This document shows positions 18,023 through 26,662 of a stretch of DNA of 64,000 bases, in pieces. The notes under the pieces were generated by a model. That model saw only the letters and a program-made list of their open reading frames with translations, had not been told where the DNA came from and did not search any database. The position numbers and the translations under genes were made by a program. Position 1 is the stretch's first letter. Every line of letters begins with the position of its first letter. The DNA is from an uncultured Sphingomonadaceae bacterium (GTDB lineage: Bacteria > Pseudomonadota > Alphaproteobacteria > Sphingomonadales > Sphingomonadaceae). The stretch is from positions 620,001 to 684,000 of the forward strand of contig CANMBD010000001.1 of assembly GCA_947495985.1 (NCBI GenBank), given 5' to 3'.

Positions 18023-21000
18023 TTAAAGCCCCAAACTTCCTAAGGTTTGCTGGTCAAATTTCAGGCGGAAGGTGATGAAGGGCCCATCTCTGGTATAGCG
18101 GCTTTCTTCAAAGTCGCGGTCTTCAAAACCCACCACATTATAGCCGAGCGAGATATAGCCATTTTTAAACGGCGTGATCCCGATACTCGGTCCTCCGCTA
18201 TAGGCAATCGTATCAAAATCCGTGCCTATACGCGCAGTCGCCTGTCCGCCGATATCAATGGTGTCTGAAAGGTCGAACTTGACGTCTGCCCCGACCACAT
18301 TGCTCCAGCCTTCGACATCATCTTCACCAAATTTATCGAAAACATAGCGGCTTCCCCAAAAGAAACTATATTCTCCGGCTTCGGTAAAGATGCCGTCATC
18401 CGCGTCAATCGGCGTATAATTGACGCTTAAACTATTGATAATTCTACGAGAAGTTACATCACCATTGACCAGCAGCGGTGCGCCGCCAATCGGTCCGGAC
18501 GTGCCCGCGGTCGCATTGCGCACGCGGTCTTCGCGAAATTCGAGTTTTTCGAGCCACGACCACTGACTGTCTGCCGGGCGGTGAGCCCAACTGGCTTCCG
18601 CTTCGATCACTCTTGTACTGGTGCCGGTTTCATCTTCGGCAACAAAGATGCTGCCCAATGCCCCCAGAGCACTGCCTTCACCGATTTGTTTCAATACCGC
18701 GGAGGTGAAACCATAGCGTTCCGAAATATCGCCATCACGATATTCTGCTCGCGATACCCAGCTCCAATCGTCGGTTCGGAAGGTCGCGCCGGCGGTGACG
18801 GCGACGAAATCCTCTGTCAACGAGCCATCATTGCCCAGGAAACCACCGGAAGCGACAGGCTGTTCGTCATTAATCACATCGCTGCGGTCAAAACCCCCCA
18901 AGGTTTCGTTGCCATCGAGTGAGAAATCGATCGTCCACTTGTCGTCGATCGGAATAGACTGAGTCAGGCCGTAAGCCGCAAAGGTGCGCGGCCCAAATTC
19001 GGTAATTTCCTGTTGATTGGCGCTGACCACGGCGCGTGCCCCATCCCACGGCGCGACATCGACACCAATGCGAGCGGTACGCGCATCAATATTCTCGCCA
19101 TCGGCAATCTCATAAGTACCGACCAGCTTGATATCGTTAGTGATCGCGTAGCGTGCGGTGACGCTGTGACGGGCCGGGAAGTCGATACTTTCATCCTGTC
19201 CGCCAAGCGCGAATTCGGTTTGCGCATCCAGTTCCAGCTTGCCGTCAAACAGTCTTTGCGTCGCCCCAAGCCGCGCAAGTGTAGAGCGATTGACGCTGCC
19301 GTCCGACAATCTGTCTTCGGCATGGACGACGCCGGCGCGCAGGGCCGTATCATCGCTACGATATTCGATTTCCGCTGTGCCAGAGCGCCGACGGGCATCG
19401 GTGGTCAGGAAGTTTTCCTGATAACCGCTGGCGGCCAGCGACAGTTTGTCACTCAGACGCACCCGCGTATCGATGCCGAATTTGCGTGTGCCGCTTTCGG
19501 CCGCGTTGAGCTGACCCAGGCCAAAGCCTGCAGATTGCTGACGCACATAGGCGAGTACATCGAAATTGGAGCCATGATGCTCTGCCTCGACCAGCCAGGC
19601 GACGGCGCTATCCGCACCGCGCGGCTCACCGTTCAGCACATCGGCGGTTTTGTCTTCGCTGTCACTGGAAGCCACCTCTGCGCGGAATTCCGTTTTCAGA
19701 TTGGGCCGGTAGCGGACATCCACGCCGACAAGATCGCTTTTGACGCTCTCATTCTCGTCATGGATCGCGGTTGCGCCGATTTTAAACTTCTTGTCCTTGG
19801 ACTGGTAGGTCAGACGGCCGCCAGCGTTGAGATCACGGCCACCGACGCCAAGCACTTCATATTCGGCGATGATGAATTGCGGATCGAGACCGCTGCTGCG
19901 GCTCAAAATCGGCTCGCGGAAACGCAAGGTGCCAGCGAGATAGTCGATATCATAATCGATATGACGCGTTAGTTCTTTGCGCTCGACGATACGGTCAGAG
20001 CGCAGGCGATCGCGGGTTTCCAGCGTGATACGCTCGCTGTTCGCGATGATATCACGGGTGGAGAGGGCATAAGGACCGGACAGGCCATTGCCCTGAATTT
20101 CCTCACGCCGGAAACGATTGGCGGCATCCGCGCCAAAGGCGAGCGCGCTGACCTGATCGCTGCGATATTCGGCTTTTACGCCGTTAAACGCGCGTTGGTA
20201 ACGGGCCAGTTCCGGTTCGTTGATGCCGGTCTCATAATCACCGAACAGTGCATAAAATTGCGGGCGTTCAAGTTTTAGATAGAGTCGGCGCACCGATGCG
20301 GCGTCGTAGCGTTGCTCCGAACGATCGGCATAAACCGTGTAATAGCGGCGTGGATCGATGATCCCTGCAAAGCGGGTCTCGTCTTCTTCCTTGTCCGTGT
20401 CATAGGACAGCGTCATCAGCCATTTGCCGGTGACGCGGCCTTTTGCGTAAAGGGCCACCCGGCCATCCAGATTGATATTATCATCGTCGTCGGTCAGATC
20501 TTCGAGACGCTCGTCAAGGGTGTTGAAACCTACGGTTCCTGCGGCAAAGCCGACTACAGTCCACGGACGATTGCCTGGGTCAAGCCATGTTTCGATACGC
20601 TGTTCGCGCGATACTTCGCCGTCGCGGAACGGGAATGTGATGCTGACAGAACCAGAAGCGGTCGTTGGAGCCAATTCGATATAGGCAATGCCTTCATCGC
20701 CTTCGACGCGCCACACGGGGGCGCCGCGCTCGAGGCCGGAAAGCTGGTTTGCCTGCTGTGCATCCACCTCAATGGCGGGGGCGTAAGGGGCAGGGACGCT
20801 GAAGTCGCCGGTTGCGCCGTGATGGGCAGGGCGGCCGTCACGGTCGGTCAGGCGCACGGCCAAAATGGGCCGGGTTACGCCGTCTGCGATCAAAACGGAT
20901 TTATCTTTCAGCAGTTCGGCATTGAGAGGGCTCGCCGAATAATGGACTTCGCGGGTCAATAACTCAACCAGCTTGCCGTTTCTGTCCAAAACTCGCGCCA

Positions 21001-23122
21001 CGAGCGTGTTTTTGCGGTTTTTAATATCCAGACCGCGCCAAATGCTGATCTGTACCGATCCATTGGCGCTTTTCTCTTTGCCTTCATACGACAGCGGATT
21101 GACCTTTTCACCGTTCAGGGAAAGTTCTACCCGTTGGCCCTTGCGATGCTTCACCGCCGCCCGAAGCGACTTAACCCGGGGGTTATAGCCGGTTTCGGGG
21201 AAGACAAATGCAATGCCCGGGGCCTGTCCGGCTAGCCAGTTACGCTCGGCACCAGCAGCTTCCTGATCGGTGAGAATTTCAGGTTTCTCGTATTTTTCGG
21301 CAGTCGTTACTTTGCGTGCAGCTACCTTTTTGGCTCGGAAATCTGCGCGTTTCAGGGCGCCTCCACGACCTTCGACAAAGCGCGAAATGTCGCTGCCGGC
21401 GGCGCGCGTGTTTTGTGCGCAGTTAATCGGAGCCATATCAGCCGGGAAAGTCGATGGATCGACCTGAACGACGTGCAATCCGGGCCTGATGCCCTCAAAA
21501 TGATAGCGGCCGTCTTCATCGGTGACGGTATAGGTTCCGTCCTGCAGCATGACACGAATACCGCCAATTCCTGAGGCTTTGCGCGGGTCAACGCTGCATC
21601 CGCCGTCGGTAATGCGGCCGATAATCGTGAATCTTTCGGAGATGCCGTCCCTTTCAATACGCACGGGCACACTGGCGACAGGGCTTTCGGCGCCGCGATT
21701 GTCGCGCGCCTGGGCCGTGTTGATCGCATCTCCGGGGCTGGCATCCTGACGGACTTCAGCCAAATAGGTGAGTAATCCGCTGCCTGCTGGGGGCAAAGCA
21801 GGGACGGTGACAGAGAAATTCTGTCCGTTGGGCTGCACAATGGGCGTTACAAGAGCGCCGTTATAGCGAACAGTATCGATGCGCAGGCGCATCGCGTTCG
21901 GCAACTGGTCCTCGATCGTAATTGCGCCGGTTGTGCGCACCGGATCGCTGTTTTGCACGGTCACCCGGTACTGGAGGGCATCACCCGGGACGGCAATCGC
22001 GGTGGATACCTCCTTGGTGAGGGTAATCGGCACGCCCGGTCTGTCGAGCGGGACGTCGACGCGCACCGGTGCCGGGTCATCCAGCGTGATGATCCCGCCA
22101 TATGAGCCATCCACAATGGTGAAGGGCAGGCCGTCTGTTCGCCGGAAGCCGTCAAGCTCCTCAGGCGTGGCCGCCGAGGGCGCCGTATAGGGCGCTGGCG
22201 GCTCGATCAACAGCCTGTATTGGCCGGGACGGGCAAACGGGAAGCGATAGAATCCCTCGGTGAAATTATACACATTGCCGCCGCTATCGGTCACGGATCC
22301 GCCGGAAATCACTGTGCTGGGGAACACAGAGACGCCGTCATCACCGAAAACTTCAGCTGGCAGGCCCGTGGCAACGTCTATGAGCGTTACCTGTGTGCCA
22401 TCGACAGGGGCGCCATCGCCGCTGTCAAAGGTTTCACCAAAGGGATCAATCAAAATCCCGACTTCGACTGTGCCAATGGCACTACCGCTGACCTCATCAA
22501 TACCGACATCGAGCTGATCGCCAGGCTGCACGGAAAGGACGCAATCGCCCTGTACCGGCGCAGGCGGTATCGCTGCGGTATTGATCATGCCAACGAAACG
22601 ACCGCTATTGATCTCGGTTTCAATGATATTGATGGTCTCTTGGTCGCCAGAGGGCGTCGTGAGAACAATATCGAAACTATCGATAGCGGCACTGTTCAGA
22701 TTCCTGTTTGGGGCAAGAACTGAGACAATTAGTGGCTCTCCAGCGCGGATGCTGCTCGTTGGGGCGATAGCAGCCGGACTGGTATTGATTCCAGCGAACG
22801 CGCCGCGTAGCTCAACCGGGACATTGCCGCCAGAGCCTCTGCAGATTGTTCCCGGAAGATTAAGCTGTTCCGCGCCTGGCGGATCATCAAAACGATATAA
22901 AGTGATCTCAGGCGGCACAGTTGGGGGTGCGACAACCTGAATATCGACGCGATTGGACGGGGTTTGCAGGCGCGTGCTGCCAACATCCCACTCCGCCTCT
23001 GCGACATTGGTAATAAGGGGAAAGCTTTGGGCGTGCGCAGGAATCATAGAGGCAGGTGCGATCATCGCCCCTGCAGCAAATGCCAGACTGACTGGCTTAA
23101 TAAGATTGGTTAACCAACGCAT
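18023..23122 (-). CDS. Giant exported protein: DUF11/SdrD-like modules plus outer-membrane beta-barrel
   Basis: A 1699-residue protein with a signal peptide ending IPAHAQ (residue 32). Residues ~33-65 carry a motif shared with its operon partners (LITNVAEAEW then TPSNRVDIQV). Residues ~360-490 hold a DUF11-like beta-sandwich (ITLTKEVSTAIAVPGDAL ... IEDQLPNAM). Residues ~498-560 hold an SdrD B / carboxypeptidase-regulatory-like fold (GIGGIRVMLQDG, TVTDEDGRYHFEGI). Bacterial Ig-like segments follow to ~850. The remainder has alternating beta strands with aromatic girdles (RLYLKLERPQFYALFGDY, LRFREPILSR), a predicted outer-membrane barrel. Unlike autotransporters it ends in LGSLGL, not Phe. Last gene of the four-gene operon. 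It could anchor or export the smaller partners; that role is inferred, and the function is unknown. Confidence 0.85.
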   Translation of the reverse strand: MRWLTNLIKPVSLAFAAGAMIAPASMIPAHAQSFPLITNVAEAEWDVGSTRLQTPSNRVDIQVVAPPTVPPEITLYRFDDPPGAEQLNLPGTICRGSGGNVPVELRGAFAGINTSPAAIAPTSSIRAGEPLIVSVLAPNRNLNSAAIDSFDIVLTTPSGDQETINIIETEINSGRFVGMINTAAIPPAPVQGDCVLSVQPGDQLDVGIDEVSGSAIGTVEVGILIDPFGETFDSGDGAPVDGTQVTLIDVATGLPAEVFGDDGVSVFPSTVISGGSVTDSGGNVYNFTEGFYRFPFARPGQYRLLIEPPAPYTAPSAATPEELDGFRRTDGLPFTIVDGSYGGIITLDDPAPVRVDVPLDRPGVPITLTKEVSTAIAVPGDALQYRVTVQNSDPVRTTGAITIEDQLPNAMRLRIDTVRYNGALVTPIVQPNGQNFSVTVPALPPAGSGLLTYLAEVRQDASPGDAINTAQARDNRGAESPVASVPVRIERDGISERFTIIGRITDGGCSVDPRKASGIGGIRVMLQDGTYTVTDEDGRYHFEGIRPGLHVVQVDPSTFPADMAPINCAQNTRAAGSDISRFVEGRGGALKRADFRAKKVAARKVTTAEKYEKPEILTDQEAAGAERNWLAGQAPGIAFVFPETGYNPRVKSLRAAVKHRKGQRVELSLNGEKVNPLSYEGKEKSANGSVQISIWRGLDIKNRKNTLVARVLDRNGKLVELLTREVHYSASPLNAELLKDKSVLIADGVTRPILAVRLTDRDGRPAHHGATGDFSVPAPYAPAIEVDAQQANQLSGLERGAPVWRVEGDEGIAYIELAPTTASGSVSITFPFRDGEVSREQRIETWLDPGNRPWTVVGFAAGTVGFNTLDERLEDLTDDDDNINLDGRVALYAKGRVTGKWLMTLSYDTDKEEDETRFAGIIDPRRYYTVYADRSEQRYDAASVRRLYLKLERPQFYALFGDYETGINEPELARYQRAFNGVKAEYRSDQVSALAFGADAANRFRREEIQGNGLSGPYALSTRDIIANSERITLETRDRLRSDRIVERKELTRHIDYDIDYLAGTLRFREPILSRSSGLDPQFIIAEYEVLGVGGRDLNAGGRLTYQSKDKKFKIGATAIHDENESVKSDLVGVDVRYRPNLKTEFRAEVASSDSEDKTADVLNGEPRGADSAVAWLVEAEHHGSNFDVLAYVRQQSAGFGLGQLNAAESGTRKFGIDTRVRLSDKLSLAASGYQENFLTTDARRRSGTAEIEYRSDDTALRAGVVHAEDRLSDGSVNRSTLARLGATQRLFDGKLELDAQTEFALGGQDESIDFPARHSVTARYAITNDIKLVGTYEIADGENIDARTARIGVDVAPWDGARAVVSANQQEITEFGPRTFAAYGLTQSIPIDDKWTIDFSLDGNETLGGFDRSDVINDEQPVASGGFLGNDGSLTEDFVAVTAGATFRTDDWSWVSRAEYRDGDISERYGFTSAVLKQIGEGSALGALGSIFVAEDETGTSTRVIEAEASWAHRPADSQWSWLEKLEFREDRVRNATAGTSGPIGGAPLLVNGDVTSRRIINSLSVNYTPIDADDGIFTEAGEYSFFWGSRYVFDKFGEDDVEGWSNVVGADVKFDLSDTIDIGGQATARIGTDFDTIAYSGGPSIGITPFKNGYISLGYNVVGFEDRDFEESRYTRDGPFITFRLKFDQQTLGSLGL

Positions 23123-23181
23123 CCAAAAGGGGGAGGCGACGACTTCCCGGAAACCCGGACAGCCGCCGCTATCCTCTATTC

Positions 23182-24282
23182 TTAGTCTACCGTTGCCCGG
23201 AAGAGCAGCGTTTCGGTAACGCCGGCAGCAACATCGCCGAGATCACCGGTGATAACACCTGATGATTCTGACAAAGTACCTGCATCGGCATTTGTACCCG
23301 TGCCATCGCAGGCAAGGGCAGAACGAACACCATTAGCCGCCGGAATGGTGGCTGGTCCGGTTACCGGCGCGGTTGCATAGAATGACAGATCCAGAGCGGA
23401 AATGTCATCAGAAATGCTGACGCTGGTGGCCGTTGCACTGCCCGTCGCGTTGGTCACGGCGATACAATATTCGATAACCGCACCCGGAATGGATTTCGGG
23501 TTCGTGCTGCCGTTTACCGGATCCCACAATACGGAACTGGATTTCACAACGCTGACATTAGCAGCAGAAATCACGAAGTTATCCGTATCCGATGCAGATG
23601 CATTGACATATACGTTATCGATATTCGCTGCGTTGACCGTGCCATCTTCGGTATTGGCACCTGCGTTGACGGTATAGTCACCACCAAGGCTTCCGCCTGT
23701 AGCACCCTCTTTGATGGTCGCGGTCAGCGTGATGCCTGCGGCGTCACCGGTTGCAAGACCAAGCGGGATGTCACCGACCACATAGACGGTCGCATTGGCG
23801 TCTTCAGCCAGCTCGTCAATGAATGTCGCGGTGTCTTCCGTTGGCTGATAGCCAGGAGTTGCGCCGGATTCTACGAAGATGAGAAGCCCGGTCACATCAA
23901 AATCATCGGTGCCGCTAAATGGGGTCGCGGCTCCGGTTGTTTGCTGTGCAGCGCTCAGTTCAAAGTCGACGACATCGTTTGAATCGTTGGTCACCGTGTA
24001 GGTCAGGAAGGCCGGATTAGGCGCGCCTGCCGTCTGGCCTGGCGTAACCGATTGGGCAGCACCATTGGCTTCCGAAACGGTCAGGTCGAGCTTACGGTCG
24101 ACTGTGAACGTGTCTGAATCGGTTTCAGCCGTCTGGGACACGCCGCCAACCTGATAGTTTACGGTGACGTTGTTAGTAATCGCGTCGCCTGCGGTCGTTC
24201 CTGCAGCAAATGCCGGGTTTGCACCCAGCATTGCGGCAGTAACAGTGCCTGTGGCAACGAGAAGTTTCAGTTTACTGGTCAT
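23182..24282 (-). CDS. Exported two-domain DUF11-like protein (paralogue A)
   Basis: A 366-residue exported protein with a clear signal peptide ending NPAFA|AGTT. The first ~190 mature residues form one beta-rich module starting AGTTAGDAITNNVTVNY and including SDTFTVDRKLDLTV and VGDIPLGLATGD. The second module is DUF11-like (AANVSVVKSSSV ... SIPGAVIEY ... VSISDDIS). It ends in LLFRATVD. It aligns over its whole length with the 347-residue protein encoded two genes upstream, so the two are paralogues. AGGAG lies 7 nt before the ATG at 24282. Rich in Asp, Thr, Ala and Val and almost free of Lys: typical of surface-exposed repeat proteins. Function unknown. Confidence 0.85.
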   Translation of the reverse strand: MTSKLKLLVATGTVTAAMLGANPAFAAGTTAGDAITNNVTVNYQVGGVSQTAETDSDTFTVDRKLDLTVSEANGAAQSVTPGQTAGAPNPAFLTYTVTNDSNDVVDFELSAAQQTTGAATPFSGTDDFDVTGLLIFVESGATPGYQPTEDTATFIDELAEDANATVYVVGDIPLGLATGDAAGITLTATIKEGATGGSLGGDYTVNAGANTEDGTVNAANIDNVYVNASASDTDNFVISAANVSVVKSSSVLWDPVNGSTNPKSIPGAVIEYCIAVTNATGSATATSVSISDDISALDLSFYATAPVTGPATIPAANGVRSALACDGTGTNADAGTLSESSGVITGDLGDVAAGVTETLLFRATVD

Positions 24283-24309
24283 TACTGTACTCCTGTTTCA
24301 CTCTATTGT

Positions 24310-24335
24310 GGATCGCCTTACCCCCGCGGCGATCC
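24310..24335 (-). other. Intercistronic hairpin in the surface-protein operon
   Basis: GGATCGCC (24310-24317) and GGCGATCC (24328-24335) form an 8-bp stem with a 10-base loop, between the half-size gene and paralogue A. No T-run follows on the minus strand. It may be an mRNA processing or stabilising element that sets the ratio of the subunits (inference). Confidence 0.45.
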
Positions 24336-24349
24336 GATACGGTTTGCGG

Positions 24350-24838
24350 TCATTTTACTGTCCCGCGAAATACAAGTTTTCCTTCCGAACCCACTGAAAG
24401 AGAACGATTAAATTTCCACTTGATATGCGTTACGTCGCTCATCAGGGCAGGGCGAACCTCCCCGTTTGCGCGCGTATAGGTAAGAGCCGAAAGCGGCCCC
24501 CAGTTTTTGCCTCCGTCAACGGAGACAATTTCGGTGCCATCAGACGTTCCATTGAACGCGACCGCTTTGGGGAGCGGGTTGGTGACAGAGAAATCGGTGG
24601 CTGGCGTGCTGCCAACATTCTTATATTTGACAACGAAGACGAGATTATCGCCTGGAATGACCGTTTTGGGCTCTTCCAACATGACGGCGGTTTGTCCGTC
24701 CGCGTTCTCGATCTTGCGTTCGACAAAAACATCGCTGGAAAGTGCGACATTATTGGCAGCCATGGCCACGCCGGGTGTAATTCCCGGGATCGCCAAGGCT
24801 GCAAGCATTGCTAAACGTTTCAAAAGATTGATTTTCAT
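24350..24838 (-). CDS. Small exported single-domain DUF11-like protein
   Basis: A 162-residue exported protein with signal peptide ending GVAMA|ANNV, followed by one DUF11-like beta-sandwich: VERKIENADG, TVIPGDNLVFVVKYKNV, SVTNPLPKAVAF. It matches the second half of its two neighbours and, like them, ends in a strand (LVFRGTVK). The ATG at 24838 is preceded by GAGG with 8-nt spacing (a TTG one codon earlier is not needed). The gap to the upstream gene stop is only 10 bases. Function unknown; by size and position it could be a minor or capping subunit of a surface structure. Confidence 0.82.
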   Translation of the reverse strand: MKINLLKRLAMLAALAIPGITPGVAMAANNVALSSDVFVERKIENADGQTAVMLEEPKTVIPGDNLVFVVKYKNVGSTPATDFSVTNPLPKAVAFNGTSDGTEIVSVDGGKNWGPLSALTYTRANGEVRPALMSDVTHIKWKFNRSLSVGSEGKLVFRGTVK

Positions 24839-24848
24839 CAATTATTCC

Positions 24849-25892
24849 TCAATCTATCGTTACTTGGAAAGTGATGGTGCGGGTCTGGCCGCCGGGAACC
24901 GTGCCCAGGCTGACTGCAATCTCGCTGCCATCAAATGACCCGGCGTCCGCATCGGCATCGCTATCTGTCAGGTTTGCGCCTTCCAGAGTGATGCTTTCTG
25001 CCGTGTAGGTGGTGTCAGTGGGTATATCGTCGGTGATATTCAGGTTGGTCAGGCTGCCTGATCCCGTGATTGTAGCAACGAGCTGATAGGTAATAGTCGC
25101 ACCTGGAACCGGCTGATTGCCGCCAAATTGATCGGTCACAGTCGCACTTTTTGCCAGCGCGACCTGCGCCGCCTGTATCAAGAAGAAGCTGCTTGCTTCG
25201 CCGTCGGCGCCGGTTGAACCGACAACGGCGTCACCGCCGCCATCACCTTGACCGGCAAAACTGGTACCAGGCGTGCCGCTTCCTGTAATAGCCACGGCGG
25301 ACAATTCGACTTCTGCGCGTTGCCCGTCTGTTGCGGATACCGGGATATCCGACAATATGAAGACGTTTACGCTAGCATCTGGTGCCAATACGGGATCATT
25401 TGAGCCGGGCGAATAAATCGTATCAACACCGGGATCAAAAACACCATTGTCGTCGGTATCCAGATAGATAACGGCGTTGCTGGTATCGAAATCGTCGCCG
25501 CCCTTGGCTGTATCGGCTGTGAGCGTAAAGGCTTCATTGCCGTTGCCAGTGTTGGTAACTTGATAGGTTGTAACTTGCTGTGTGGCACCGCTATCTACAG
25601 CAATGTCACCCGGGTCGGCTGATGCGACTGTGACATCAAGCAGTTCGTCCACGGTAATGGTTACGGTATTTGAATCGATAACGACAGGACCGCCGGGACC
25701 ATCGTAGGACGCTTGGGCGGTATTGAGAATATCCGTGCCAGCTATCGTGCCAGCGGCGTTGGCCGCGGACATGCCCACTGTCCCCAGCGTCATGACGGAC
25801 AGCGTGGCGGCCAGCGTCATGGCACCGCGTTTTACTATCGCGCCAACAGGCTGAAGACAGCCCGTCAAACATGCTTTTCCTACATAATTCAT
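24849..25892 (-). CDS. Exported two-domain DUF11-like protein (paralogue B), first gene of the operon
   Basis: A 347-residue exported protein. The signal peptide is unusually long (about 46 residues, basic KR at 21-22, hydrophobic core, cleavage after SAANA). The mature part begins AGTIAGTDILNTAQASY, followed by DSNTVTITVDELLDVTV, an Asp-rich loop YLDTDDNGVFDPGVDTI that could bind calcium, LSDIPVSATDGQ, and then a DUF11-like module (AKSATVTDQFGG, VPGATITYQLVATI, NITDDIPTDTTYT), ending ITFQVTID. Paralogous over its full length to the 366-residue protein downstream. No clear Shine-Dalgarno is seen for the ATG at 25892, so a later start (for example MTLAATLS) is possible. Function unknown. Confidence 0.82.
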   Translation of the reverse strand: MNYVGKACLTGCLQPVGAIVKRGAMTLAATLSVMTLGTVGMSAANAAGTIAGTDILNTAQASYDGPGGPVVIDSNTVTITVDELLDVTVASADPGDIAVDSGATQQVTTYQVTNTGNGNEAFTLTADTAKGGDDFDTSNAVIYLDTDDNGVFDPGVDTIYSPGSNDPVLAPDASVNVFILSDIPVSATDGQRAEVELSAVAITGSGTPGTSFAGQGDGGGDAVVGSTGADGEASSFFLIQAAQVALAKSATVTDQFGGNQPVPGATITYQLVATITGSGSLTNLNITDDIPTDTTYTAESITLEGANLTDSDADADAGSFDGSEIAVSLGTVPGGQTRTITFQVTID

Positions 25893-26306
25893 GAACTTGA
25901 TATGCAGGAGAAAGGCAAATATTTCGTAAAGATGACGTCAAAAAGTCGTTGCCGTCATTTCAAATAAAAACCATAAAAAACATATACTTAACATATATTT
26001 CGGCAGGGAATGTAACGTTTGCTTAATACCATTTTAACTGTAACGATTTGTAACATATGTTAAACTGTGTAACACTTTCATCCGAAATGGGGGCTTCGCA
26101 AAACCGTGGTTTCAAATTGGCCTATTGGGTCAAGTTGACGCCAGATCGATCATCGGGCTTGCCGGAATTTCGCAATCAAATCAGCGACCCAATAAGCGGG
26201 AAGCAAATTTTCTTTGAATCTTTGCAAGAGTGTTGTTGACAGTTAGGCAGAGCTCTTATACTTGCGCTTCTCCACTGCATATCCCGGCTAACATGCCGGT
26301 GCATAA
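25893..26306. promoter_or_regulatory. Upstream region of the surface-protein operon with TGTAAC repeats
   Basis: This ~410-base AT-rich stretch holds no credible gene. It contains four copies of TGTAAC (26011, 26039, 26049, 26068), two of them TGTAACG, and a perfect 12-bp palindrome TAACATATGTTA (26051-26062) inside the cluster. The spacings of 28, 10 and 19 bases are close to whole helical turns. The cluster is ~120-180 bases upstream of the operon start on the minus strand, and its other side faces the tRNA-Asp promoter. A transcription-factor array is the simplest reading; the factor cannot be named. Confidence 0.5.
26236..26262 (+). promoter_or_regulatory. Likely sigma-70-type promoter of tRNA-Asp
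   Basis: TTGACA at 26236-26241 and TATACT at 26257-26262 lie 45 bases before the tRNA. The spacer is 15 bases, shorter than the optimum; TTGTTG at 26233 with an 18-base spacer is an alternative -35. Confidence 0.55.
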
Positions 26307-26383
<77 letters not shown>

Positions 26384-26410
26384 TTGCCTCAAAAAGAGGT
26401 TATTGGCGGT

Positions 26411-26662
26411 TCAGGAACGGAATTTCCCGGTATTTATCCATAGCAGTAGCGGTTTGATGGGATATATCCAGATTATCCCGGCGATCACGTAGATCGGTAG
26501 TTGTAACCAGAAATTCAGATCGCTGATCCAGTCGATCAGGCTGACAACAATACCGCTCCAGATCAAAATGAAGACCAGCATCAAAATCACACCAACAGGA
26601 GCGCGCCAATTGGGTGCATCTGGCGGATTGTAAGGCGGTTTCTTGTCCGGATCTGTCGTCAT
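26411..26662 (-). CDS. DUF2842 small membrane protein
   Basis: An 83-residue protein with two hydrophobic helices (about residues 22-43 and 52-74) joined by SLIDWISDLNFW, and a proline-rich N-terminus (KKPPYNPPDAPNWRAP). This arrangement is typical of the alphaproteobacterial DUF2842 family, whose function is not known. Its start overlaps the stop of the upstream 5-formyl-THF cyclo-ligase gene by four bases, so the two are translationally coupled. Confidence 0.8.
   Translation of the reverse strand: MTTDPDKKPPYNPPDAPNWRAPVGVILMLVFILIWSGIVVSLIDWISDLNFWLQLPIYVIAGIIWIYPIKPLLLWINTGKFRS

Noticed and set aside
19013..19972. 319-codon open frame on the plus strand inside the giant surface protein gene
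   Set aside because: A shadow of the long, biased minus-strand coding sequence; the translated product has no recognisable protein features and no start signal.
26057..26239. 60-codon frame upstream of tRNA-Asp
   Set aside because: It spans the TGTAAC repeat region and runs almost to the tRNA promoter, with no ribosome-binding site or conserved features; treated as regulatory DNA.
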